Source: Nymphaea colorata (Eukaryota > Streptophyta > Magnoliopsida > Nymphaeales > Nymphaeaceae). From it: DNA of 64,000 nt. The stretch lies in the NCBI RefSeq assembly GCF_008831285.2, contig NC_045146.1:19463149-19527148 (forward strand). The letters are read 5' to 3'. Below are positions 36,603 to 47,813 of the stretch, in pieces. Numbering within the stretch: position 1 is the stretch's first letter; each line of letters starts with the position of its first letter. The notes beneath the pieces are model-generated. The model was not told the origin of the DNA, did no database searches, and saw only the letters and a program-made list of their open reading frames with translations. The position numbers and the translations under genes are program-made.

Positions 36603-36765
36603 TTTTAATGCACTAGCTTTTATAACCGCAGAATTTGCTTGTCTTTTTCGGCTATCAAATTTACAACAGAGGAGCAAGTTACAACAAGAGCAGCAGCCAC
36701 CTGACCACGTTTCTTGTACGCTACAAAGTATTTAACAATTAACATAATATTTTCTTACAGTTCTC

Positions 36766-36971
36766 CTCTCTCTCTCTCTCTCTCTCTCTCTGTAACAAAG
36801 CAAGGTGACGAAACTCTCTCTCTCTCTCTCTGTAACAAAGCAAAATGGTGAAATTCATCGGGCAAGTGCTACTGGAGGGGATCCTCGGTACCTGTAGTGA
36901 TCCACCTTTTATATATATATATCGCTAATTGTAGTGATCCACGTTATATATATATATATATATATATATAG
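36766..36971. repeat. CT and TA microsatellites with short local duplications
   Basis: (CT)nTGTAACAAAGCAA occurs twice (near 36766-36804 and 36817-36844). TGTAGTGATCCAC followed by (TA)n also occurs twice (near 36894 and 36930). These look like slippage-linked duplications. Confidence 0.75.
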
Positions 36972-38526
36972 AACACACAATGTCTCTCCCTCTTGTGTCA
37001 TAAACACAATTAATTAGTGTGCTGCATATAATTATAATGGTAACTATTCCTACATACAAAGACTTACAGATTTTGCTCACAATCGATAATTGGAACGTAT
37101 ATGAACCGTTTGGTAAAGGGAACAAATTGTCACTGTTCATAAATCTAGCTCAATCTTTGGAAGAATTTATGAAACCAGTAGCAAACTGTTGCCAAACAAC
37201 CCCATAATCTAGTTCTAAACTTATAATTAAAATTATTCTTATCCTTAATCTTATAATGTCATTGTCTTTAACACAGTAAAAAAACCTGTAAAACGACATT
37301 TTTTATTTGCGTTTTTTCAGTAAAAAATGTTTAAGCATAGAAAATTTGATGCAACTAGATTCCTGAGTCCTCAAAAAAGTCATAACATAAGTTGGATTTC
37401 ATCCACTTAAAAGCCGATCTCTATTAAACCAACATGCGAATCATTAAAAAGTTTCTTTTACAAAATCCATATATGTAAGGTCTAGGACATAGGCAGTTTG
37501 AAACTAGTAGCTTTGGTTGAAAGGAAGAACTCAAAAGAAGAAGTGGAAGTTAGTTACCTAAGCAGATCATGCTTCATTTACACCAACAAGGGGAACATTC
37601 AACGTCATGATTTTCCAGATTTCACGATTGCTGTCCTGTCCCGATCCTGAAGAAAATTGTGGGTTGTGATTCAAGCAGTGGGTAGGACGTGTTGTGGTTC
37701 GAACGGCGGTGTCAAAATCGGCCGGAACCAAATCCGACGCAAATCAATTTAATTCATTAGCCAAGATAAAGGTAACGCATGTCATGCATTATCTATTTCT
37801 TAAATTTTTTTTATGTTCTTGCGTACTTTTATTATTTTTTACATGATAGTATGTTTTGTCAAATTAGTTGGATCACCCAATCAACTGATTCGTTGAATTG
37901 GCAGCCTGGCCATTTTGCTTCAAGTTTTAGTTTTTACAATACACGATCGATCTTGTCCTTAATTCTAATGTATATATGCAATGTACTTGACAAAAGCAAG
38001 CACTGATCTAACACCCCAAACAGAAATGTATTGAGCATCTTTTTCAGAAAAACAAAAATTTTGTCCTAAATACCAGTTTTCAGATTGCAACTTTAGCAGA
38101 AAAACAAAAAAGTTCGTCCTAAATATCTGTTTTCAGATCTTGCACCTGAAGGTCTTGTGCCTCTACTGATTTAAAATCCTAGTGGTGTCAATTTTCTATA
38201 CTGCAAAAAAAGAGATCTTGAAGTGTGACAAGAGCAGCATCCAGAAACATCGAAGCAGACTTTGTAACTTATGAAGATAAGGGGTTGGGTGAAGCAGTAG
38301 CCTTCTACCAAGCAGTGAAAAACCCTACTCACCTTATACCAATTTCTCTACAGACTTATATATACACACAAAATAGCGATATAACGAAAAAGGTATAAGC
38401 TACACCCATAAAAAAAATCTTCGTTATACATTTTAATCATTTAAATTAATTCATTTCTATTGCTCTCAATTGTCAATGGAGACAAAATAAATGGACAAGA
38501 TCATTCACGGTAAGTTTGCACCTAGA
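36972..38526. other. Gene-free stretch left of gypsy element
   Basis: No supported gene. A ~51-bp tandem duplication occurs near 38047-38140 (AGAAAAACAAAAA, then GTCCTAAATA, then GTTTTCAGAT, twice). Confidence 0.45.
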
Positions 38527-38531
38527 GGTCT

Positions 38532-40764
38532 TGTCACATTCCAACCTTTTGACCCTCAAACACATTTTTTTTTCTAACATAAAGCATTGAAGTGTGACTA
38601 TACAACAACTCAAAAAAAGGAGCTATGTCATTCAAAACAATGGGACGAACTTTCATTTACATAACAATTTTCATTTATACAAAATCACATCTATGTATGA
38701 CAAAAACACCCCAAACCATACAATTGATGCCTAACAAAAACAAGAGATCAATAAAATCAAAATAAGATGCGCCGGCACTACAAAGGACCCCAAAACCTCC
38801 CCAGTAGGATGTGAGTGAAGCCATCCGATCAACCTGCTACACCAAGTCCGTCAAAACCTGAAAAAGAAAACAACTGAAGCTTAGCCTTCGCAGTATGATA
38901 ACAAACCAGGAAAATACTAAACCCTAATAGGTAGAGCTCAAATATAAGAACAATCATAAAAACAATCTATCATCATGTCGTGTCAGAGCATAGTCACATC
39001 ATTTGCCAAGAAAGCCCCTAACAATAGACCACAACATGTAAAGGCCACTCAATGGCCACAGTAACACAATTTCAAATCACATGCAAGGCATGCTTAACCA
39101 TTTCATTTGTATTCATAAGTACAACATTCACATGTACATCAATTACACACATTTCATTACATTTCCATGAGTAACATTTTTCAAAACAAGCTTCTAATAG
39201 CTTTTCAAAACAAATCATATCATATATGAAATCATTTGCATGTATACATACATTCATTCACAAAACAATCAATCAATCACATCACAATCTTAAGATCCCA
39301 CATTCACACGTTGGCCTCAGGCATGGAATTGCCTATAATGCCGCCATACATGTCGCGCGCCCACAACACTCTTCAAAATGTCTCGAGCTTCAAATCTAGT
39401 CGCTCAAGGTCTACGGGACGTACCCGGTGTACCTGCAAACATACGCAAGTGGTAAATGACTAAATTCTCTATTGGTTCAGCTTCACAATCAAAACAAATA
39501 AAAACAAAATAATTGAGGCATGCCATTGCCTCAAGAGGGTGTCGACCTACAAAGCCCTCCAATAGGCATCTTCTCAGCCCTAAAGTTGTGACCAACATCT
39601 AAACTCAAAACTTCGGTCAATTTATCACTAGCACACATCTTATTAGCTTTCTTTAGTTGAATCGTCTTCCCAATAATACACCCAACTTCCATGCTCTACC
39701 CCAACTTCCCAATTCTAAATCTTCTCACCCACATCAAAATCTCTACCATGTTCCCAAATAGCTTTGAAAAATCAACACCTTAAACTTAAAATATCATGAT
39801 AGACAAGAATCAACGCTTCTCGAACATGATCCTAAACTTTCCCCAAAAAGCAAAGTCACTAACATATATCCTAAAATCACCAGTGCTTAATTCTACCATG
39901 TTCCCAAATAGCTTTGAAAAATCAACACCTTAAACTTAAAATATCATGATAGACAAGAATCAACGCTTCTCGAACATGATCCTAAACTTTCTCCAAAAAG
40001 CAAAGTCGCTAACATATATCCTAAAATCACCAGTGCTTAATTCTACCATGCTCCAACAATATTTACGCGTGTTCCAACAGAAAATATATAATAAAATAGA
40101 CTCAATTACGCCTTGCTCACTCCAATTAAAAAGTCCGAACTGTTGCAGTCATTCTGGCGGCCACCTCACGAGTTCGAGAGGTTCTCAAACTGCTAAAATC
40201 CCTCAATGCCACCACCACCTACGCATTCACCTCACTGCTATGAGGGGAAAAATGTGTCCCCAACTGCAATCCCAACCAACAGCCCTAAAAAACAGTAAGA
40301 AAAACTAGTAGGGAAAAAGGGAGAGTGTGCAGCAGAGAGGACAAGAGAGTGTGGGAGTGGCAGAGGAAGAGGAATAGGGAGAGAGAGAAAGAGATGGGGA
40401 GAGAGCCGTGCGTGAGGAGCACAAGAGAAAAGAGGGAGACGGCCAGAGAGAGGGTGCTGACGGTGAGGTGAGAGTCCGCGTAGGAGGGAGGAGGAGAAGA
40501 AGGACGAGGAAGGAGGAAGGGGTGAAGAGAGATCAGAGGCTTACCAATGCCACCGCACCGCCGCCATCCTCGTCGCCACTATGCACCACCTTCGTCTTCT
40601 TCTTCACGGCGCTGTGGTCGTAGCACAGGGAGAGACGAAGAGGGGAAAAGAGGGAGACAAAGGAAGGACGAGAGAGAGGAGGGCGACGTCGGGCTCCCAT
40701 GCTGGTGAATTTGGGTTCGGGTCTAGACCCGATCCGGTCCACCTACAAAACAACGAGTGTTACA
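38532..40764 (-). repeat. 3' LTR of gypsy element (low-coordinate copy)
   Basis: 2,233 bp. It matches 43912-46689 from CATACAATTGATGC onward to the shared end CACCTACAAAACAA, GAGTGTTACA. Relative to the other LTR it lacks about 780 bases (those at roughly 44376-45160) and carries an extra 150-bp tandem duplication at 39743-40042. It contains a purine-rich, GC-rich block (about 40310-40720) shared by both LTRs. Confidence 0.88.
39743..40042. repeat. 150-bp tandem duplication within the 3' LTR
   Basis: CTACCATGTTCCCAAATAGC starts at 39743 and 39893. The two units differ at very few positions. The other LTR has a single unit, so the duplication postdates insertion. Confidence 0.9.
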
Positions 40765-40778
40765 TCCTACCCTCCTTA
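40765..40778 (-). other. Polypurine tract of gypsy element
   Basis: On the minus strand the sequence directly before the 3' LTR reads AAGGAGGGTAGGA and is followed by TGTAACACTC, the expected plus-strand priming site position. Confidence 0.75.
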
Positions 40779-40863
40779 AATAAAATTTCGTCCTCGAAAT
40801 TTAAATCATACCTCAAAGTAAGAATAAGTGTGGATACTACTTTCGCATATCTTCCTCAAGTTC

Positions 40864-41510
40864 CTATGTGCTCTCCTTCAACCCATGGTGTTGCCATTGC
40901 ACTTTCACTAAATGAATTCTCATCGTGCGAAACATTTGCTGTCTTTGTTCCACAATTCTAATAGGTTTCTCTTTCATTGTCAAATCATCTTGCACTTGAA
41001 TTCCTTGAAAGTCAATCACATGTGTAGGAACTGGTACGTACTTTCGAAGCATGGAAACATGAAAAACATCATGAACATGACTCAAATTAGGTTGTAGTGC
41101 CAATCTGTATGTCACCTCTCCAATCTTCTTTAAGATTTCAAAAGGTCCAATGAACATCGGGCTCAACTTTCCCTTCTCACCAAATCAAAAAACGCCTTTA
41201 GTAGGCGAAATCTTCAAGAACACATGATCACCAACTTCAAAAGCCAACTCTCTATGTCAAATGTCGGCATAGCCTTTCTGTCTACTTTAAACAGTCAACA
41301 ACTTTTTCATTATCAATTGCACTTGGTCGGTGTAGTGTTGTAATAGTAAAGAGTTTTCAATCTTGCAATCACCCAAATCGGTTCAACAAGCTGGCGATCT
41401 GCACGGCCTTCCATACAAAGCCTCAAAAGGTGTCATCCTAATACTAGAGTGGTGGTCTAATCCCAATACTAGAGTGGTAACTGTTATTATATATAAATTC
41501 TGTCAATTTC
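40864..41510 (-). pseudogene. Gypsy integrase C-terminal domain (degenerate)
   Basis: Minus-strand frames read AFEVGDHVFLKISPTKGVF, then a stop, then [40 protein letters not shown] and [13 protein letters not shown]. These are the conserved C-terminal words of plant gypsy integrases. The segment ends with a chromodomain-like tail ([15 protein letters not shown]). Stops break the frame from the integrase core. Confidence 0.8.
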
Positions 41511-41512
41511 AC

Positions 41513-42475
41513 CTATTTATCCCATTCTCCTTTCAACTCTAAGACGCATGCACACAACATATTCTCTAAGGTTTGATTGGTCCTCTCAGATTGCCCATCA
41601 GTTTGGGGGTAAAACGCTGTGCTCAGCTTAAGCTTGGTACCCAATGCCTTTTGCAATTGCTCCAAAAACCTAGAGGTAAAACGTGGATATGGATCCGCGA
41701 TAATAGACTTTGGCACTCCATGCAATCTCACTATCTCACCAATGTATAACTCTGCGAGACTTTCCAAGGACCGACTGATTCTTATTGGCAGAAAATGGGC
41801 AGACTTCATAAGTCGATCAACAATCACCCATATGACATCATGTTGACTTTTGGTGTGAGACAAACCAACCACAAAATTCATCGTAATGTCTTCCCATTTC
41901 CACACTCGGATATCAATTCTTTGCAACAAGCCTTCTGGTCGTTGATGCTCTGCTTTGACCCGCTGGCAAACTAAGCACTTTGCTACATATTTTACAATTT
42001 TACGCTTCATTCCAGGCCACAAACAATTCCTTCTCATATCCTGGAACATCTTTGTACTGCTAGGGTGTATAGAAAACTTAGATTTGTGAGCTTCATCAAG
42101 CAACTGACGCTTCACCCCTTCATGTATAGGGACCCACAATATTTGTTGAAACCGCAATGAACCATCTTCATCTTGGTACCAAGAAGAATTTGCCTTCTTG
42201 CTTTCTTCCATGTTCTTAGCAAAATCTGGATATTCATTTTGCTTCAATATAAACTCTTCCATCAAAGGATGTCGTATCACAACAGTCATTGTTGCTTTAT
42301 TCTCGCCACAAAGGTGAGGCTGCCAACCTATCACATCTCGCAACAATGTCCAAAAACGAGTCAACATACTACACATTGTTGCCTTAACATGTCTGCTCAA
42401 AGCATCAGCCACCACATTCGCCTTGCCTGGATGATACAATATTGTGAAATCTAATCTTTTAAGTATTCTATCCAC
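41513..42475 (-). pseudogene. Gypsy integrase core with RNase H tail (degenerate)
   Basis: A 320-codon open stretch. It starts in the RNase H end ([20 protein letters not shown]), passes an HHCC zinc-binding region (AHKSKFSIHP ... CLVCQRVKAEHQ) and enters the DDE core. The first catalytic position reads TMNFVVG where the family has Asp (MDFV), so it is Asn here. The second (IIADPYPRFTS) and the Glu (GQSERTNQ) are kept. With the first catalytic Asp replaced, strand transfer activity would not be expected. Confidence 0.88.
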
Positions 42476-42837
42476 CTTCTTTGCCTCAGAGTTAGATCCT
42501 TTTGGGATAATATATACTTCAATGACTTGTGACCTGTAAACACCTCAAGCATTGCCCCATAGAGATAGTGTCTCCATATTTTTAGTGCAAACACAACCGC
42601 TTCCAACTCCAAATCATCAGTGGGATAGAGTTGCTCATGTGTCTTCAACTGTCTTGATGCATAAGACACTACACGACCATGTTGCATCAATACACAACCG
42701 TAACTGATTTCCGATGCATCAGTGTATACTATAAAACCAGAATGACCTGATGAAAGCATCAGAATAGGTGCAGTAGTAAGCTTGTCTTTCAGAGTTTGAA
42801 AACTCTTCTCACACTCTTCATTCTAAACAAACTTCAC
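42451..42837 (-). pseudogene. Gypsy RNase H domain (degenerate)
   Basis: Reads [58 protein letters not shown] and [18 protein letters not shown]. The first Asp (TDAS) and Glu (LELEAV) are present, but the FTDHKSL motif has Gly in place of Asp. A frameshift at about 42451-42475 separates it from the integrase frame. Confidence 0.85.
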
Positions 42838-43888
42838 TCATTTTCTCAATAGCTTAGTCATGAGTATAGCTATTTTCGAAAAGTCTTGTATAAACCAGTG
42901 ATAGTATCTTGCCAATCTCAAAAAGCTTCTAACCTCAGTTACACTGCAAGACATCCTCCAGTTCTGTGCAGCCGACACCTTGGCTGGATAGACGAAAACC
43001 CCATCCTTTGATTTTACATGACCCAAAAAGTTTACCTTCTCTAGCCAAAATTCACATTTTAAGTATTTGACATAAAGGTTATGCTTGCGCAAAAGACCCA
43101 ACACACTTCTCAAGTGATCTTTATGCTCTGCCTCACTCTCTCAGTACACCAAAATATCATAAAAAAAACAATTACAAATCGATCCAAGTACTTTTACAAA
43201 ACCCGATTCATGAGGTCCATAAACGCTGCAGGAGCATTGGTCAACACAAAAGGTATGACCATGAATTCATAATGTCCATATCTAGCTCGAAAAGAAGTCT
43301 TAGCAACATCTTCCTTCCGTATCAACCGTATCAAGAGTTGATGACAACCTGTCCTCAGACCGATCTTGGAGAATACCCTTGCATTCTTTAGTTGATCAAA
43401 CAAGTCTTCAATCTTAGGAAGCAGATAATTATTCTTGATGGTGACTTGATTCAACATGCGGTAATCTATACACAAGCACATTGTTCCATCATTCTTCTTA
43501 ACAAACAACACAGGTCTCCTCAAGGTGACACACTAGGTCGGATGAAGCCATTGTCTAAGAGCTCCTGCAGTTGATTCTTCAATTCTTCTAACTCTACCGA
43601 TGCCATATGGTAGAGTGCCTTAGAAATAGGAGCTGTCCCTGGTGACAACTCTATCTTGAATTCTATTTCTCGTGTTGGAGGCAAACTTGACAGTTCCTCA
43701 GGAAACACATCGGGGTACTCACTCACAACAGCAACATCCTGTAACCTCACCGGTTTAGTCTCATTGGTTAACACATTGACCAAGAAAGCAACACTTCCAT
43801 TTTCTATCAAACGTTTAGCCATCAATGCAGACACCATTACCTTATCAGTTCGACTAGCCTTACGAGCATGGAATTCCACATGTTGCAT
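42838..43888 (-). pseudogene. Gypsy reverse transcriptase with leader (degenerate)
   Basis: Leader words YPDVFPEELSSLPPTREIEF and [17 protein letters not shown] are followed, after a frame break, by [50 protein letters not shown] and then KCEFWLEKVNFLGHVKSKDG. Motif A reads FSKIGLRTG with Gly for the catalytic Asp. The double-Asp motif (43155-43175) has a single-base deletion and an adjacent substitution that remove the first Asp and shift the frame, followed by a stop. The polymerase site is therefore lost several times over. Confidence 0.88.
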
Positions 43889-43911
43889 CTCATTAGTAAA
43901 AAATGTCTCAA

Positions 43912-46689
43912 ATCATACAATTGATGCATAACAAAAACAAAACATCAATAAAATCAAAATAAGACACGCTGACACTACAAAGGACCCCGAAACCTCCCCA
44001 GTAGGATGTGAGTGAAAGCATTCAATCAACCTGCTTTCCCGGGTCTTCCAAAACTTGAAAAAGAAAACAACTGAAGGCTTAACATTCACAGTATGACAAC
44101 AAGCCAGGAAAATACTAAACCCTCTTAGGTAGAGCTCAAATGTGAGAATAAACGTAAAAACAATCTATCATCATGTCGTGTTAGGACATAGTCACATTAT
44201 TTGCCAAGAAGGCCCCTAACAATAGACCACAACATGTAAAGGCCACTCAATAGCCACAATAACACAATTTCAAGTCACATGAAAAGCATGCTTTATCATT
44301 TCATTTGCATTCATAAGCACAACATTAACATGTACATCAATAACATACATTTCATTCATATACATTACATTTCTATTAACTTTAGTGAATTGACAATTCC
44401 TGTGAGTGCAAACACAGACACGTGCACACCCCGGGCGACCTGCAGCCGAGAGACAACCCCCGTGGTGGCCCAAAACAGTATGGAACCATTCACTCACTGC
44501 AGCGGTAGAGCACTCATCCATGGATGTGTGAATTTCAAAGAGAGATATTTAACCTTCCCTAGGACATTCAGGTAGGGAAGACGGGAGCCCAATGCTCCAA
44601 GCATAACACACAACAGTACCCTGAGGCCTTGCGCCGCCTGCGTTTTGAACAGGCGAGACCAGTGGTGAAAGCGGGACGTCTCCCAAACACATTGCCACAA
44701 CCCACTGGTCTCTCATATCTTATCCTTTCTTATTTAACATTATGAAAACACATTCACAAAATGGCCAGCTAGCTCATGAGGTTGGTTCACTCCGCGAGTG
44801 CACCCATACCTCCAAATGCCTCCACACGAGGGCTTCACATATAATTTATATTCTTAGCTAGCCGTCATAGCAATACGGGTACAACTACCCTCCAATTCAT
44901 TCATTTGCATCATTGTCCGCGGCAATGTGTATGCAACAAAACAAAACATTCACATCACTTATCACATCAATCACATATTTGAAAAACTTAGCCAAACCAC
45001 AGAAAGTAGTCTCGATCTGTGCTTGACTCGTAGTTGTTCTATGCAGTTATCATTCTAAGGTGCTTTCTAATGCACAATTGGAGTCGATGAGACACTCGAC
45101 TCGATACCCCACCTCATTTGTCTTAAGCAGTTATCAATTCTAGCATGCACATGCAAATGCGTAACATTTTCAAAACAAACTTCTAATAGTTTTTCAAAAC
45201 AAATCATATCATATATCAAATCATTTGCATGCATACATACATTCACTTACAAAATAATCAATCAATCACATCACAATCCTAGGATCCCACAGTCCTAGGA
45301 ACGCACATTCACATGTTGGCCTCAGGCAGGGATTTGTCTGGAATGCCGCCATACCTGTCGCGCGCCTACAACACTCTTCAAAATGCCTTGAGCTTCCAAT
45401 CTAGTCGCTCAAGTTCTATGGGACATACCCGGTGTACATGCAAACATACACATGTGGTAAAAGACTAAATTCTCTATTGGTTCAGCTTTACAATCAAAAC
45501 AAATAAAAACAAAATCATTGAGGCATGTCATTGCCTCAAGAGGGTGTCGACGGGTAGTGTCAACCTACAAAGCCCTCCAATAGGCCTCTTCTCAGCCCTG
45601 GAGGTTGTGACCAACATCTAAACTCGAAGCTTCGATAAATCTATCACTAACACACATTTTATTAGCTTCCTTTAGTTGAATCGTCTTCCCAATAATACAC
45701 CCAACTTCCATGCTCTACTCTAACTAACATAGAAATACACCCATTGACAAAAATATGCACCACATGCTCACTAAAACGATTTTAAATTTTTTCACTCACT
45801 TCAAAATCTTTGCCATGTTCCCAAATAGCTTCAAAAAATCAACACCTTAATCTTAAAAGATCATGATAGACATGAATCAATGCTTCTCCAACATGGTCCT
45901 AAACTTTCTCCAAAAAGCAAAGTCGCTAACATATATCCTAAAATCACCGATACTTAATTCTACCATGCTCCAACAATATTTACGCGTGTTTCAACAGAAA
46001 ATATATAATAAAATAGGCTCAATTACGCCTTGCTCACCCTAATTAAAGAGGTCCGAACTGCTACAGTCTTCCCGGCAGCAACCTCACGAGTTCGAGAGGT
46101 TCTCAAACGGCTAAAATCCCTCAATGCAGCCGCCACCTATGCATTCACCTCACTGTTATGAGGGAAAAGATGTGTCCCAACTGCAATCCAAACCAACAAC
46201 CCAAAAACAGTAAAAAACAACAAGAAAAACTGGCGGGAAAAAAAGGGAGAGTGTGCAGCAGAATGGACGAGAGAGTGTGGGAGTGGCGGAGGGAGGGGAA
46301 TAGCACGGGAGAGAGAGAAAAAGATGGGGAGAGAGCCGTGAGTGAGGAGCACATGAGAAAAGAGGGAGACGGCCAGGGAGAGGGTGCTGACGGTGAGGTG
46401 AGAGTCTGTGTAGGAGGGAGGAGGAGAAGAAGGACAAGGAAGGAGGAAGAGGGGGAGAGAGATAAGAGGCTTACCAGTGCCACCGCCGCCGTCCTCGTCG
46501 CTTCTATGCACCACCTCTGTCTTCATCTTCACGGCATTGTGGTCGTAGCATAGGGAGAGACGAAGAGGGGAAACGAGGGAGACGAGGGAAAGACGAGGGA
46601 GAGGAGGGTGACGTCGGGCTCCCATGCTGGTGGATTCGGGTCTAGGTCCGGACCCGATCCGGTCCACCTACAAAACAATGAGTGTTACA
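43912..46689 (-). repeat. 5' LTR of gypsy element (high-coordinate copy, inner edge lost)
   Basis: About 2.78 kb. The inner edge starts abruptly at the match CATACAATTGATGC; the first ~183 bases of the other LTR have no counterpart here. It keeps a ~780-bp segment (about 44376-45160) absent from the other LTR. Both share the purine-rich block (46240-46660) and the TGTTACA end. Confidence 0.85.
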
Positions 46690-46694
46690 GGTCT

Positions 46695-47757
46695 AGCTCC
46701 TAGCATCTGTTTGCATATATATGTTATGGTGTGAAGATCAGTTTTCACATAAACACTATTAATATCTTTAGTTGCACGACAAAACATTTCTTCTTGAAAA
46801 GCAGTCATTCATCAAATATATAAAACTAAAAATCTGTCAATCTAAATTTTATGCAGCTAAAACACGAAGCACCCATCTTTAGATACTCGCCATTTTTTAC
46901 TGATTAGATCTCTGCAACCCGCAGTTTCTGTAAATATGTTAAACATTGTGGACAATCAGCTTAGTTTGTGGTCATATATCAATTATGATGCAAGCAGACG
47001 TTCTCCGGACATAAAATCTGCCTCTCTAATCGTCCAGTCTCCTTGTCACTTTAAACCCAATCTCCTTCCGACTATTATATGCTAGGAAAAGTTGTGTTTT
47101 TAAAAGCTACCTCTGGTGATTTAAGGGGATGTTTGATTCAAGAATTGTTTATCCTCATTTTTTTTAAATAAGAATTATATTATCAAATAAGGAATTTTGA
47201 TTCTGGAACTAAAAGATCATTATGAAGTCAAAATTCGAGAATTATGATCCCAACTTACAACGTAGCATTATGATCAAGAATTACGAAATATTTTCTTCTC
47301 TCTTTAGAGCACAAGGCATGAAGGCTTGGACGTGTCTATTGCTAGTTCACATTTTTCACAACCACAAATTGATCTTTGTTGAACCTAAAAAGTTAGACAA
47401 GGTGTATCCAGAATCATGTCACAGAGACTTTGCCCAAACAAACAAACACTTCCTAGCTCTTGCCAAAGAGACTGTTGGAGACCTTTTACCTTTGGTCCAG
47501 TCTTTTGATACATATTTGGCGGTATTAATAGGATCATGAGAAACTGATACAACGATGCTCGCCTGTGTACTAATACTATGCAAGGACATAACTATTGAAA
47601 TTGTAATTAGGTGAAGGAAATGCAAGATGGTAAATGGTAAAGGAAAACAGAAAAACCTTAAACTGCAAACTAAGCAAGAAATAAAGTACAAATGAACCAA
47701 AAAAAGGTTTCTTTCAAGATTTCAGAACCCCTACAACTCCTACAGAAGAACCTTAGG

Positions 47758-47813
<56 letters not shown>

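Larger units (their letters stand above)
38532..46689 (-). mobile_element. Degenerate Ty3/gypsy LTR retrotransposon (Tekay/Del-like)
   Basis: An 8,158-bp element on the minus strand. It is bounded by the direct repeat GGTCT (38527-38531 and 46690-46694) and by ends TGTCACATTCC and AGTGTTACA, i.e. TG...CA. Order on the minus strand: 5' LTR (high coordinate), a junction straight into the RT leader, RT, RNase H, integrase, C-terminal domain, polypurine tract, 3' LTR. Gag, protease, the primer-binding site and the inner ~180 bases of the 5' LTR are missing. Pol wording such as YPDVFPEELSSLPPTREIEF and CQRVKAEHQRPEGLLQ is typical of the plant Tekay/Del lineage; the lineage call is by recognition. 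The element is inactive and old. Confidence 0.9.

Noticed and set aside
38142-38545. GCACCTGAAGGTCTTGTGCC resembles the left junction of the gypsy element (GCACCTAGAGGTCTTGTCAC)
   Set aside because: Would question the element boundary, but the GGTCT duplication on the far side and the TG...CA ends support the boundary; the similarity is probably chance.
46137-46667. Long open frames on both strands in the LTR
   Set aside because: They lie in the purine-rich block shared by both LTRs of the gypsy element and are explained by composition.
47222-47539. 105-codon plus-strand frame
   Set aside because: No family resemblance, no splice context and AT-rich surroundings; a plausible chance frame.
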